From Spirosoma foliorum (GTDB lineage Bacteria; Bacteroidota; Bacteroidia; Cytophagales; Spirosomataceae), in assembly GCF_014117325.1 (NCBI RefSeq), contig NZ_CP059732.1:6027001-6091000 (forward strand): 64,000 nucleotides of DNA. The letters are read 5' to 3'. Shown here one piece after another: positions 35,453-44,228 of the stretch. Every line of letters starts with the position of its first letter. Position 1 is the stretch's first letter. The notes under the pieces are model-generated. The model was not told the origin of the DNA. It worked only from the letters and a program-made list of their open reading frames with translations, and did not search any database. A program made the position numbers and the translations under genes.

Positions 35453-35928
35453 AAATTCGCGTAGGACAAGGGTACGATGTTCACCGGCTTGAGGAAGGCC
35501 GGCCGTTCTGGTTGGGTGGCATTCAGATTCCAAGTACGTTCGGGCCAGTAGGCCACTCCGATGCCGATGTAGTTTGCCATGTTTTGTGCGACGCTCTGTT
35601 GGGGGCCGCAAACATGCGCAATATCGGCTATCATTTTTCGGACAAGGACCCACGCTGGAAAGGTGTAGACAGTAAGCTTTTGCTGGCGGAAGTACTCCGA
35701 ATGGTGCGGGGCGCGGGCTATGAAATCTCCAATGTAGACGTAACGGTAGTCTTACAGGAACCCAAACTGAACCCGCACATTCCGGCTATGAAGACCTGTC
35801 TGGCGGAGGTAATGGCCATTCCAGAAGACGATATTTCGATAAAAGCCACCACATCGGAGCACATTGGCTTTGTTGGCCGGGGCGAAGGTATTGCCGCTCA
35901 CTGCGTAGCGCTTATATTTAAGGATTAG
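35449..35928 (+). CDS. ispF: 2-C-methyl-D-erythritol 2,4-cyclodiphosphate synthase
   Basis: 159 residues from the ATG at 35449, overlapping the M16 stop by 4 nt. It is the fifth step of the MEP isoprenoid pathway: CDP-ME-2-phosphate to MEcPP plus CMP. Zinc ligands Asp10 and His12 (GYDVH) and His44 (DADVVCH) are present, as are VGHSDADV, the SDKDPRWKGVDS loop and ATTSEHIGFVGRGEGIAAH at the end. It is of standard length and a homotrimer in the family. Its pairing with an M16 peptidase gene has no obvious functional logic. Confidence 0.97.
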   Translation: MKIRVGQGYDVHRLEEGRPFWLGGIQIPSTFGPVGHSDADVVCHVLCDALLGAANMRNIGYHFSDKDPRWKGVDSKLLLAEVLRMVRGAGYEISNVDVTVVLQEPKLNPHIPAMKTCLAEVMAIPEDDISIKATTSEHIGFVGRGEGIAAHCVALIFKD

Positions 35929-36102
35929 ACCGTAGATTTTTATGATCCATAGGGTTAGGTTATGATTTAATGCTAGCTCACTAATGAATAGGTGCTATCA
36001 CTGCCAAGAAATAGTCAATTTTGATCATTTTCAATTTCAAAAATCTTAATCAATCATTGGCATCATAACAATCTGCGTTCCATTGTTTAATACAGCCTCT
36101 TT

Positions 36103-37236
36103 ATGAAAAACCTGCTTTACCTTCCAGCCTTCCTTTTACTAGGAGTCGTTGCCTGTGGCCAGCCCGCCAAGCCGAATCAACCCGCCGAACCGTTGGGTTT
36201 TGAGGAATATGATCCAGTTTCGACCCTAAAGGTGCCAGAGCACAAACTGACGCGTTCAAAATATCCATTTATCGATGTGCACAATCATCAGTATCAGATG
36301 GATAATGAGGATTTAAGCAAGCTCGTTGCTCAAATGGACGTCCTGAACATGGGGATGATGATTAACCTCAGCGGACGTGGCTTCAGTAGTAGCGAAACTG
36401 AAAGCACTAAGTTTTTCACAAGTGCTTTGGCGAACGTCCAGAAAAACTATCCCAAGCGAATAGCCCTGTTTACAAACCTTAATTTTTCGGATGTGAATGA
36501 TAAAGGCTGGACAGCGCAGGCGGTGAAAATGCTCGAAGAAGACGTAAAGAAGGGTGCCAAAGGCCTGAAGATTTATAAAAACCTGGGGCTTAATGTCAAA
36601 GATGATAAAGGCAATCGCGTCCGGGTCGATGATCCGCGCCTTGATCCCGTCTGGGCGAAGTGTGGCGAATTGGGCATTCCCGTTCTGATTCACACGGCCG
36701 ATCCAAAATCGTTCTGGGACCCAATGGATCGCTACAACGAACGCTGGCTAGAGCTAAAACTTCATGCGGGTCGCAAACGCTCACCAAATGATCCTGTCCC
36801 CTGGGAGCAACTCATCGCCGAGCAACACAATGTATTCCGCAAGCACCCAAAAACAGTATTCATTGCTGCCCACATGGGTTGGTATCCGAATGATCTGACC
36901 AAGCTCGACAGTTTGATGAAAGTGTTTCCGAACATGAATGTTGAGATTGGGGCAGTAATTGCCGAATTGGGCCGTCAGCCACGCGCCAGCCGGAAGTTTT
37001 TTGAGAAGTATCAGGATCGAATTCTATTTGGAAAAGATAGCTGGGTTCCATCGGAATATGCCACCTATTTCCGCGTCCTTGAAACCGATGACGAGTATTT
37101 TCCGTACCACAAAAAGTATCACGCGTTCTGGCGGATGTATGGCATGGGCTTACCCGATGAAGTGCTGAAGAAGGTGTATTATAAAAACGCCCTCCGCATT
37201 ATTCCCGGCCTGGATAAGAGCCAATTCCCAAATTAG
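36103..37236 (+). CDS. Amidohydrolase-2 family lipoprotein
   Basis: 377 residues. The lipoprotein signal ends LLGVVAC with the lipid-bearing Cys at 18. The TIM-barrel metal-dependent hydrolase (PF04909-like) has FIDVHNHQYQ as the first-strand HxH metal site (about 55-60), PVLIHTADP, FIAAHMGWYPNDL and a late ILFGKDSW Asp. The substrate is unknown. It is followed by a dipeptide epimerase gene, which raises a link to peptide or murein breakdown, by inference. The 175-bp gap before it (35929-36102) shows no clear consensus promoter. Confidence 0.85.
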   Translation: MKNLLYLPAFLLLGVVACGQPAKPNQPAEPLGFEEYDPVSTLKVPEHKLTRSKYPFIDVHNHQYQMDNEDLSKLVAQMDVLNMGMMINLSGRGFSSSETESTKFFTSALANVQKNYPKRIALFTNLNFSDVNDKGWTAQAVKMLEEDVKKGAKGLKIYKNLGLNVKDDKGNRVRVDDPRLDPVWAKCGELGIPVLIHTADPKSFWDPMDRYNERWLELKLHAGRKRSPNDPVPWEQLIAEQHNVFRKHPKTVFIAAHMGWYPNDLTKLDSLMKVFPNMNVEIGAVIAELGRQPRASRKFFEKYQDRILFGKDSWVPSEYATYFRVLETDDEYFPYHKKYHAFWRMYGMGLPDEVLKKVYYKNALRIIPGLDKSQFPN

Positions 37237-37241
37237 CGTTC

Positions 37242-37326
37242 TTAAACACGGAGTTAACGGAGATCTCATGGAGAATACAGAGATCCTCCGTTAACTCCGT
37301 GAAAACTCCGTTTCCTCTGTGTTTAA
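37242..37326. repeat. Inverted repeat (ACGGAGTTAACGGAG family)
   Basis: TTAAACACGGAGTTAACGG from 37242 pairs with CTCCGTTAACTCCGTG near 37286 and again, offset, with ACTCCGTTTCCTCTGTGTTT ending near 37324. The right arm contains a partial duplication of CTCCGT units. Confidence 0.75.
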
Positions 37327-37332
37327 ATCCCA

Positions 37333-38433
37333 ATGAAAATTACTCAAATCAACCTCTATCGCTACGACATTCCGCTCAAAGCACCTATTGCCATTTCGCT
37401 CGGTACGATTGACAATGCCCGCAACATATTGGTCGAGATTCAGACTGATGAAAGCATTACGGGTTGGGGCGAAGGATCGCATTTGTGGATGATTGCGGGT
37501 GAAACGCAGGCATCAGGACTAGCGGCTGCGAATGATATGGCCCGTTTGCTGGTTGGCGCTGATCCGCTCAATATTGAGGGGTGTCTCAATAGCTTAACGC
37601 GCTACCTACCCGCCCACCCTACTACCCGCTCGGCCTTCGACATGGCCTTGTATGACATTGCGGCCAAAGCAGCCCGAATGCCACTTTACCAATTTCTTGG
37701 TGGTGAAAAACGGACGCTCGTAACCGACGAAACCATTTACATCAATACGCCCGAGCGTATGGTTGAGGATGCCTTACGGATTCAGGTGAAAGGTGCCGAA
37801 GCCATTAAGGTAAAACTTGGCACCAACTTACGCGACGATATTGCTCGTGTAGAAGCCATTCGGAAAGCGATTGGTGATGCCACTCCCATTCGTACCGATG
37901 CCAACCAGGGGTGGGACGTTGTAACAGCTACGGGTGTGTTGCGCGCCATCGGTGATTGGAATGTCCAGTATTGCGAGCAGCCCATTAAAAAGCACAACAT
38001 TGCGGGCTTACGTCAAATTCGGCAGAAAACAACCGTCCCTATCATGGCCGATGAAAGTCTGTTCGACGCCCCCGATGCCATACGGCTTGTGCGAGAGGAA
38101 GCAGTTGATTATTTCAACATCAAACTCTCAAAAAGCGGAGGGATTTTTGAAGCCCTTAAAATTAACGCTATTGGCGAAGCCGCCGAGATTCCCTGTATGA
38201 TTGGCTGTATGTCGGAGTCGCGGTTAGCCTTAACGGCCAATGCTCATTTTGCGTCAGCTCGACAAAATGTGCGTTTCTACGATCTGGATGCCTGTTTTGA
38301 ACATGCAGAAGACCCTGTATACGGGGGAATCACCTATAACGGCTACCAGATTGAACTCCCCGAAACACCCGGCATTGGTGCCGAAGTAGATTCCGCTTTT
38401 CTCAAGAAATGTAGTGTGATTAATGTACAATGA
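37333..38433 (+). CDS. Dipeptide epimerase (enolase superfamily)
   Basis: 366 residues. This is the muconate-lactonizing subgroup of the enolase superfamily: KVK (Lys159/Lys161) on strand 2, metal ligands Asp189 (RTDANQGW), Glu215 (CEQP) and Asp240 (MADES), and the catalytic Lys region IKLSKSGG at 263-270. The late DLD at 317-319 is the DxD motif that binds the dipeptide amino group in L-Ala-D/L-Glu epimerases. It probably epimerises the second residue of dipeptides from peptidoglycan recycling; hydrophobic or cationic dipeptide specificity is also known in the family. Confidence 0.88.
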   Translation: MKITQINLYRYDIPLKAPIAISLGTIDNARNILVEIQTDESITGWGEGSHLWMIAGETQASGLAAANDMARLLVGADPLNIEGCLNSLTRYLPAHPTTRSAFDMALYDIAAKAARMPLYQFLGGEKRTLVTDETIYINTPERMVEDALRIQVKGAEAIKVKLGTNLRDDIARVEAIRKAIGDATPIRTDANQGWDVVTATGVLRAIGDWNVQYCEQPIKKHNIAGLRQIRQKTTVPIMADESLFDAPDAIRLVREEAVDYFNIKLSKSGGIFEALKINAIGEAAEIPCMIGCMSESRLALTANAHFASARQNVRFYDLDACFEHAEDPVYGGITYNGYQIELPETPGIGAEVDSAFLKKCSVINVQ

Positions 38434-38512
38434 ATAATCGGGGCCGCCCGTGCGGTAGAATGGATAATGTCTTTCGACACCCATTATCCATTATTCATTA
38501 TCAATTGATTTT
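38430..38512. repeat. GAATAATGGATAATG palindrome interrupted by a GC-rich 23-nt insert
   Basis: The right arm CATTATCCATTATTCATT pairs with a left arm that is split: AATGAATAAT, then a 23-nt GC-rich piece containing CCGCCCGTGCGG and ending in a repeated AAT, then GGATAATG. Without the insert the arm would be a perfect match. Confidence 0.7.
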
Positions 38513-38514
38513 TC

Positions 38515-39075
38515 ATGATTTCGATTACCACCGTTCAGTCAGTTGCCGATGTGCAGGGAATTTTATCCCTTCAACAAGCCAATTTGCGCAAAAACGTACC
38601 CCTTGATGTGCAAGTCGATCAGGGGTTTGTAACGGTTGAGCATGATCCGCAGGTACTCACCCGAATGAATCAGGCTGCTCCGAGTATCATTGCCAAAGAT
38701 GGTGATACCGTTGTCGGTTATGCTCTCACCATGCTCCCTGAATTTGGCACCGATGTGCCAGAGTTATTGCCACTTTTTGCGCTTGTCAATACGCTGACTT
38801 ACAACGAAAAACCCATACAGGATTATCCCTGGTATGTAATGGGGCAGGTTTGTGTGGCAGATGGCTATCGGGGTCAGCGCATTTTCGATCGCATGTTTCA
38901 ACACCATCGGGAAGTTTATGGCGATCGCTATCAATTATTGATCACTGATATTTCGGCGAACAACACCCGCTCATTACGGGCGCACAATCGGGTTGGATTC
39001 GAATCACTCCACGAGTTTTTCGACCCCACCATTGGCGAAACCTGGGTAGTCGTATCCTGGGATTTTCAGAAGTGA
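38515..39075 (+). CDS. GNAT family N-acetyltransferase
   Basis: 186 residues. The fold fits GNAT: acetyl-CoA strand/loop MGQVCVADGYRGQRIFDRMFQ (Q-x-x-G-x-R variant, about 105-125), and C-terminal TDISANNTRSLRAHNRVGFE, which is the typical 'N..A...Y...GF' ending. The acceptor is unknown. It follows the epimerase gene in the same direction, separated only by a palindrome, so they may share a transcript. Confidence 0.88.
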   Translation: MISITTVQSVADVQGILSLQQANLRKNVPLDVQVDQGFVTVEHDPQVLTRMNQAAPSIIAKDGDTVVGYALTMLPEFGTDVPELLPLFALVNTLTYNEKPIQDYPWYVMGQVCVADGYRGQRIFDRMFQHHREVYGDRYQLLITDISANNTRSLRAHNRVGFESLHEFFDPTIGETWVVVSWDFQK

Positions 39076-39079
39076 CTGT

Positions 39080-39147
39080 CTGGGCCAAGCTCTGGCTTGG
39101 CCGAAGAAAGTGAATAGTAAAACGGGCCAAGCCAGAGCTTGGCCCAG
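39080..39147. repeat. Perfect 23-bp inverted repeat (GGCCAAGCTCTGGCTTGGCC)
   Basis: Arms 39080-39102 and 39125-39147 are complementary. Each arm is itself close to palindromic (GGCCAAG...CTTGGCC), so cruciform or tandem hairpin forms are possible. It separates two co-oriented genes. Confidence 0.85.
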
Positions 39148-39164
39148 CCTAAACTTGAAGCCAC

Positions 39165-40448
39165 ATGCGCCTACTCTTACTTTTCCTCCTTGTCTCTACT
39201 TCGCTCTTCGCGCAGCCTCTTCCCCAAACGTTTACACCCGCCAAATCACCCGCCGACGCTGGCTTTTCTGCCGACCGATTGAAACGGCTGGACACCTGGC
39301 TGCAAGACCTAATCGACAAAGATATTGCCCCTAATGCCGTAACATTCGTGGCCCATCGCGGCAAGATTGTTCATTACAAAGCATTCGGGTACAGTAATCT
39401 GGCCAAGAAAACGCCCCTAAAACGGGATGATTTATACCGCATTGCTTCGCAGTCGAAAGCCATCACGACCGTAACGTTGATGACGCTGTACGAAGAAGAG
39501 AAGTTTCTGTTGGATGATCCCATCTCGAAGTACATTCCGGCTTTTAAGAATCCGAAAGTGCTGGTCAGTTACGACAAAAAAGACCCCGTTGGTGGGAAGT
39601 ACGAAACGCGTCCGGCAAAAAGTGAAATCACGATTCGGCAATTATTGAGTCATAACGCCGGTCTGCCCTACGAACACCCACTCGATCAACGGCCCGAGTT
39701 CAAGGTTCCGTTTTTCAACTCCACTGCACCCGACAAACTCGAAGACGTTATCAACAAACTGGCTACCCGTCCACTTCTCCGTGATCCCGGTACGGATTCA
39801 ACGGGTGCGGGTTTTACCTATGGGCTTAACGTCGATATTCTCGGGCGATTGGTTGAAATCCTGTCAGGCAAACCCTTTGATGTAGCCATGCGCGAACGAG
39901 TGCTCGACCCACTCGGTATGACCGACACCTACTTCTATTTACCCGATAGCAAAGCCAATCGGTTGGTTGAGTTATACAGCAAGTCGAGTATGGACAAGCC
40001 CTTGACACTACATAGCAACGAGGCTTATCGAAACTTTGCCGTGTCGGGCGCGAAAACCTTCTTCTCGGGTGGAGCCGGTTTGGTTAGTTCTGTAGAAGAT
40101 TATGCCAAATTGTGCCAAATGCTGCTCAATGGCGGCAGCTTCAACAATAAGCGAATTTTGGGCCGTAAAACGATCGAGATGATGCTTCGGAATCAGATTG
40201 GAGCCGCCGAAGTCTGGGATCGAAAAGATAAGTTCGGACTTGGCTTTATGCTGATAACCGAAAACTCCCGATATGGTGATCAAGCTTCGCCAGGGTCCTA
40301 TAATTGGGGAGGCATGTATTGCTCCGAATTCACCATCGACCCGAAAGAAGAACTTATTTTACTGATTTTCACCAATGTGCACCCTTACGCCTACTACGGC
40401 GATTTTGTAAAGAAATTCCGAATTGCGGTCTATCAGGCGTTGGAGTAA
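39165..40448 (+). CDS. Exported serine hydrolase, beta-lactamase/PBP fold
   Basis: 427 residues. The signal peptide is 1-16 (ending LFAQ). It is a class C beta-lactamase-related family protein (PF00144): nucleophile motif SQSK (Ser95-Lys98) in YRIASQSKAITTVTLM, FTYGLNVDILG as the YxN-equivalent region, and a LLSHNAGLPYE segment. Members include D-aminopeptidases, esterases and PBP-like enzymes, and true beta-lactamase activity is not implied. Its position after an epimerase suggests peptidoglycan-fragment processing, by inference. Confidence 0.9.
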   Translation: MRLLLLFLLVSTSLFAQPLPQTFTPAKSPADAGFSADRLKRLDTWLQDLIDKDIAPNAVTFVAHRGKIVHYKAFGYSNLAKKTPLKRDDLYRIASQSKAITTVTLMTLYEEEKFLLDDPISKYIPAFKNPKVLVSYDKKDPVGGKYETRPAKSEITIRQLLSHNAGLPYEHPLDQRPEFKVPFFNSTAPDKLEDVINKLATRPLLRDPGTDSTGAGFTYGLNVDILGRLVEILSGKPFDVAMRERVLDPLGMTDTYFYLPDSKANRLVELYSKSSMDKPLTLHSNEAYRNFAVSGAKTFFSGGAGLVSSVEDYAKLCQMLLNGGSFNNKRILGRKTIEMMLRNQIGAAEVWDRKDKFGLGFMLITENSRYGDQASPGSYNWGGMYCSEFTIDPKEELILLIFTNVHPYAYYGDFVKKFRIAVYQALE

Positions 40449-40501
40449 ACACGGGATTTCTGCTCCTTTCGTTATCAGTCTGTCACTAAAAACGAACTGT
40501 T

Positions 40502-41143
40502 ATGAATCCGCAAAAAACCGCCCTTGTCCTGATCGAATATCAGAACGATTTTACGTCGCCAGGAGGTAGCCTCCACGATGCCGTTAAAGGTGTTATGGAC
40601 TCAACGAACATGCTGGCCAACACGCTTGATCTTGTTGCCAAAGCACGCGAAGCGGGTGCCATTATCATTCACTCGCCCATTAGTTTTCAGGAAGGGTATT
40701 TTGAGATTACGAAACATCCGTACGGCATTCTGAAAGGTGTTGTGGATAGCAAGTCGTTCCGAAAGGGCTCGTGGGGTGTTGATATTATCGACTCATTGGC
40801 CCCTCAGTCTGGTGATATTGTTTTGGAAGGCAAGCGTGGTTTAGACGCCTTCGCCAGCACTAACCTCGACTTTATTTTACGAAGCAAAGGGATCGAAACC
40901 ATTGCCCTGGGTGGGTTTCTGACCAATTGCTGTGTGGAATCGACCATGCGCTCCGGCTACGAAAAAGGCTTCGAGGTAATTACCCTAACCGACTGCACAG
41001 CCACTTTGAGCGAAGAAGAACAGGCATTTGCCTGCGCCAAAAACTTCCCCATGTTTTCGAAACCAATGACCCACAGTCAATTCTTGGATGATTTGACGGG
41101 TGAGGCCGTTCAGGAAGTCGAAACGCGGGGGTATTCAGCGTAG
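40502..41143 (+). CDS. Isochorismatase-family cysteine hydrolase
   Basis: 213 residues. The catalytic triad of the family is visible: Asp16 in LIEYQNDF, Lys111 in LEGKRGLDAF, and Cys144 in GFLTNCCVESTMRSG, preceded by a cis-peptide GGF. It cleaves amide-type bonds in compounds such as nicotinamide, ureidoacrylate or N-carbamoyl substrates; the exact one is not decided. It starts 53 nt after the serine hydrolase and may be in the same transcript. It ends in a strong bidirectional terminator. Confidence 0.9.
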   Translation: MNPQKTALVLIEYQNDFTSPGGSLHDAVKGVMDSTNMLANTLDLVAKAREAGAIIIHSPISFQEGYFEITKHPYGILKGVVDSKSFRKGSWGVDIIDSLAPQSGDIVLEGKRGLDAFASTNLDFILRSKGIETIALGGFLTNCCVESTMRSGYEKGFEVITLTDCTATLSEEEQAFACAKNFPMFSKPMTHSQFLDDLTGEAVQEVETRGYSA

Positions 41144-41160
41144 AGGCAACTCAAGACCTG

Positions 41161-41218
41161 ATTTACTGAATAGCCTAAGCCCGTTTGTTACCGAACGAGC
41201 TTAGGCTATTCAGTAAAT
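41161..41218. terminator. Bidirectional terminator, 20-bp stem
   Basis: Arms 41161-41180 and 41199-41218 pair perfectly (ACTGAATAGCCTAAGC core), loop of 18 nt with an inner CGTT/AACG pairing. It lies between convergent genes. Confidence 0.9.
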
Positions 41219-41270
41219 TTTCGGGCATCGGTTGACAAGCAACTCTACTTAACAGATTAATCAAACAACT

Positions 41271-41702
41271 TTATTTCTGTTCTACCAAAAACATCTGATC
41301 GTCTTTACCTTTTAGTATATAACCGCTTGGTGTTTTTACAATAGAATATTTCATTGACTCACGGTCAATCAGTTGCGTTTTTCCTTCCGCTTGAAGTGAA
41401 ATTGAGCTAGGTAGCAAACAGAGTGAGTCTCCTATAAATCGCCAATTAATTGGGCTGTCTTTAATGATTCTATCTCCTCTTTTTGTTCGGAATGTAGCAG
41501 CACCGTCTTTATAAAAAAGAAATAAAAGGTGTAAGTCATTTCCGGCGTTACTGGTATCACCTTCCTCCCCAATAAGAAATGTCTTATTAGAAAGGTCGAT
41601 TACTTTGGTGGCCAATTCTGAGTTGGCTACTTTTTGCGCCAAAGCTAAAAAGGGAATAGAAAGTAGTAGGGCTAAAAGGCAAACGGTTTTACGGGCAGAC
41701 AT
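41271..41702 (-). CDS. Hypothetical exported protein
   Basis: 143 residues. The signal peptide is about 1-22 (ending FLALAQ). The mature part is beta-rich (LHLLFLFYKDGAATFRTKRGD, then INWRFIGDSLCLLPSS and PSGYILKGKDDQMFLVEQ), compatible with a small lipocalin-like or META-like barrel. No family was identified with confidence. It is a single gene with its own upstream region. Confidence 0.65.
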   Translation of the reverse strand: MSARKTVCLLALLLSIPFLALAQKVANSELATKVIDLSNKTFLIGEEGDTSNAGNDLHLLFLFYKDGAATFRTKRGDRIIKDSPINWRFIGDSLCLLPSSISLQAEGKTQLIDRESMKYSIVKTPSGYILKGKDDQMFLVEQK

Positions 41703-42063
41703 AGGATTGATTTGTATTCGATTCTGACGGCAATATTAACTAAAGCCTCAATTAATTCATGTAAAAAAGAGGCTCTATTGTTAAAATGTCTTATAGTCAA
41801 GCATATAACAGTATCGTGCCTCGGTCTGTTAGGGTGCTAAGTACAATGCAACTAGTAGAACTTAAGGATCGTGTTATGGCAAGCACGACTCTATGGTATG
41901 CTACTTAGATTTCGGTCAACGCAAAATCTATTTGCATTGATAATTCCCAAACAACCTCTGATATTAGAACCATCTTAGTTAAGTAGGCTATTTTAAGTTG
42001 AAGCTTTGGTTGACAAACATAGACCCGTTCATCTAGTTAACTTTTCAATCTATACTAAAAGCC

Positions 42064-42162
42064 ATGGATATCGCCTTAGAAGTCTTGCTGATTGTGGTCG
42101 ATCTTCTTCTCAAGAAAACAGCCAAAGAAAACACCAATAAGCCCGCTCTATCTGGACGGTAA
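42064..42162 (+). CDS. Putative 32-residue membrane peptide
   Basis: An ATG at 42064 opens a 32-codon frame with one hydrophobic helix (IALEVLLIVVDLLL) followed by a charged tail. It lies in the 600-bp gap 41703-42301, which otherwise shows nothing coding. There is no homology evidence. Confidence 0.25.
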   Translation: MDIALEVLLIVVDLLLKKTAKENTNKPALSGR

Positions 42163-42261
42163 TTTGGTAAGAACAAAGCCAACCTAACCAACCACGCTCC
42201 GTTTTACCTCACAGTGTATCGGCCAATAGCACTTTATCTTTATTCGAGGCAGATCGTTCGT

Positions 42262-42269
42262 TATTTTTG
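42262..42269 (+). promoter_or_regulatory. -7 box upstream of the PF10023 protease gene
   Basis: TATTTTTG fits TAnnTTTG and lies 32 nt before the ATG at 42302. The base pattern at the -33 position is only CTTT. Confidence 0.4.
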
Positions 42270-42301
42270 CTGCGAATATTTCTAGTGAATGCTTCCAACC
42301 T

Positions 42302-43348
42302 ATGCTCAAAAAAATTGGTCTTGTCATTGTAGGGGTTTTGGTTATTTTGATTGTCTGGCAGTGGGAGCTAGTTAGTTACGGCTGGATGCAGGCAAAGGGC
42401 CAGTTGCATATTCTATGGAATACCCAACCCGTTGCCGATGTATTGGCCAACCCAGCGTACCCAGATTCGTTGAAAAAGAAAATAGAACTTATCCGTGAAA
42501 TCAAGCGTTTTGCCTTAGACTCGCTTGGTTTGGATCAATCAGGAAGTTACGAATCGTTTTACGATCAGCAGGGAAAGCCTATTTTATGGGTGGTAACGGC
42601 AGCTCAACCGTACCAACTCATTGCCAGACAATGGCACTTTCCAATTCTCGGTACGTTTTCGTACAAAGGATTTTTTGAAAAAGACCGAGCCGATTCGACA
42701 GTAGCAGACTTGAAACGGGAAGGATTGGATACGCGTACTGGTGAAGTATCGGCCTGGTCGACATTAGGATTTTTAGATGACCCGATTCTGTCCAGCTTTC
42801 TGGACAGGCCGGAAGGTAGTCTGGCCGAGTTGATTATTCATGAACTCACGCATGGCACGTTGTTTGTGAAAAACAGCCTGGAGTATAACGAAAATCTGGC
42901 CGACTTTGTCGGCGAATACGGCGCTTTGCGCTTCCTGGCGCAGAAGTATGGCAAGACATCGGTTCAGTATCAGAACTATCTGGCTACTAAAGCGTTTTAT
43001 GAACGTTATGATGAACACATTTTGCGCGGAACCCGAATGCTCGATAGTTTGTATAAGTCGTTTAAACCGGCAACGCCTGTCGTAGTCAAAGATTCATTGA
43101 AGTGGAAAACTATTCGTCAAATTGTTGATTCATCAGATACATTAACCGATCAGCGAAGCAAAGCAAGTACACGTTCAGTAAAAAAACGGCAACCTGCAAA
43201 ACTGAACCTACCCAATAATGCGTATTTTATTGGGTACCTGACTTACCGGAAACAACAGAATCGTTTTCGGCAGGAGTTTGAGAAACAGTTTGGCGGAGAT
43301 TTCAAAAAATATCTAACATACCTTAAACAGACCTATCCATCGTTGTAA
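42302..43348 (+). CDS. Putative membrane-anchored zinc aminopeptidase (PF10023)
   Basis: 348 residues. One N-terminal transmembrane segment (about 5-21) is followed by a domain of the 'putative aminopeptidase' family PF10023. The zinc motif is HELTH at 180-184 in AELIIHELTHGTLF, with YNENLADFVGEYGA (about 195-208) supplying the third ligand region. The FSYKGFFEK and STLGFLDDPILSSFL segments are conserved features of the family. The C-terminal ~90 residues are basic. It should act on the periplasmic side. The next gene, 30 nt downstream, is DUF3108. Confidence 0.87.
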   Translation: MLKKIGLVIVGVLVILIVWQWELVSYGWMQAKGQLHILWNTQPVADVLANPAYPDSLKKKIELIREIKRFALDSLGLDQSGSYESFYDQQGKPILWVVTAAQPYQLIARQWHFPILGTFSYKGFFEKDRADSTVADLKREGLDTRTGEVSAWSTLGFLDDPILSSFLDRPEGSLAELIIHELTHGTLFVKNSLEYNENLADFVGEYGALRFLAQKYGKTSVQYQNYLATKAFYERYDEHILRGTRMLDSLYKSFKPATPVVVKDSLKWKTIRQIVDSSDTLTDQRSKASTRSVKKRQPAKLNLPNNAYFIGYLTYRKQQNRFRQEFEKQFGGDFKKYLTYLKQTYPSL

Positions 43349-43378
43349 ACAAAACCCGGTCAACGGGTAGTTGGAAGT

Positions 43379-44170
43379 ATGAAGAAGTTATTGATTGGCA
43401 TCGGTATTTTATCTGTTCTTAGCACGGGTTTTATGGCTATGAACACCTATCGACGCGTGGTTAACAACAGTTTCGGACCAGGTGAACACATTGAATATCG
43501 GGTTCACTATGGCTTTATAAATGCGGCCGAAGCAGTCGTAGATGTTAGTCCAACGTTATATAAAGTAAACGACCGCCCTTGCTATCGAGTCAATGTGGAT
43601 GGCCGTACCGTGGGGGCCTTTGATCTCGTAACTCGCGTTCGCGACACCTGGCGCTCATACATCGACACATCGGCCATTCTTCCCCAAAAGTTTTATACGA
43701 ACCTTCAGGAAAATAAATATCGGAAGGAAGAAAACATCACGTTCAATCACGAAGCGAATACGGTTAAAGCCGAAGAACGCACGGAGAAAGATGTGTTTAA
43801 AGTGCCCGATAACGTTCATGATCTTATCAGCGGCTATTACTTCCTACGAACGATCGATTTTAACAAACTTAGTAGCGGCCAAATAATCGAAGTGCCTGCC
43901 TTCTACGACGATACCATCTATAATATGAAGGTTCGGTATCGGGGTAAGGATGTTATTAAGGCAAAAGGTGGTAAGATCAACGTGATCAAGCTGAACCCCG
44001 TGTTACCACCGGGCAATGCCATGTTTAAGGAAGAAGAATCGATCCGGATTTTCGTTTCGGATGATGCGAATAAAATTCCAATTAAGGTTGAAGTCGATTT
44101 ATGGATCGGCTCGATGGCTATGGATTTAAAACAGAACTCGGGCCTGAAACAGCCGCTGAAGTTTTTTTAA
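43379..44170 (+). CDS. DUF3108 domain-containing exported protein
   Basis: 263 residues. A signal or anchor segment (1-21) leads to a beta-rich DUF3108 (PF11306) domain: GPGEHIEYRVHYGFINAAEA at the start, PCYRVNVDGRTVGAFDLVTRVRDTWRSYID, then LISGYYFLRTIDF and VEVDLWIGSMAMDL near the end. Members are predicted periplasmic proteins of unknown role. It is in an operon with the PF10023 protease and ends in a strong terminator. Confidence 0.88.
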   Translation: MKKLLIGIGILSVLSTGFMAMNTYRRVVNNSFGPGEHIEYRVHYGFINAAEAVVDVSPTLYKVNDRPCYRVNVDGRTVGAFDLVTRVRDTWRSYIDTSAILPQKFYTNLQENKYRKEENITFNHEANTVKAEERTEKDVFKVPDNVHDLISGYYFLRTIDFNKLSSGQIIEVPAFYDDTIYNMKVRYRGKDVIKAKGGKINVIKLNPVLPPGNAMFKEEESIRIFVSDDANKIPIKVEVDLWIGSMAMDLKQNSGLKQPLKFF

Positions 44171-44183
44171 GCTTTTATTTCTA

Positions 44184-44225
44184 AAAAAGGCGTGCCACGG
44201 TTTTAAACCATGGCACGCCTTTTTA
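44184..44225 (+). terminator. Rho-independent terminator after the DUF3108 gene
   Basis: AAAAAGGCGTGCCACGGTTT pairs with its complement at one mismatch, followed by TTTTTATTTTT. Confidence 0.92.
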
Positions 44226-44228
44226 TTT

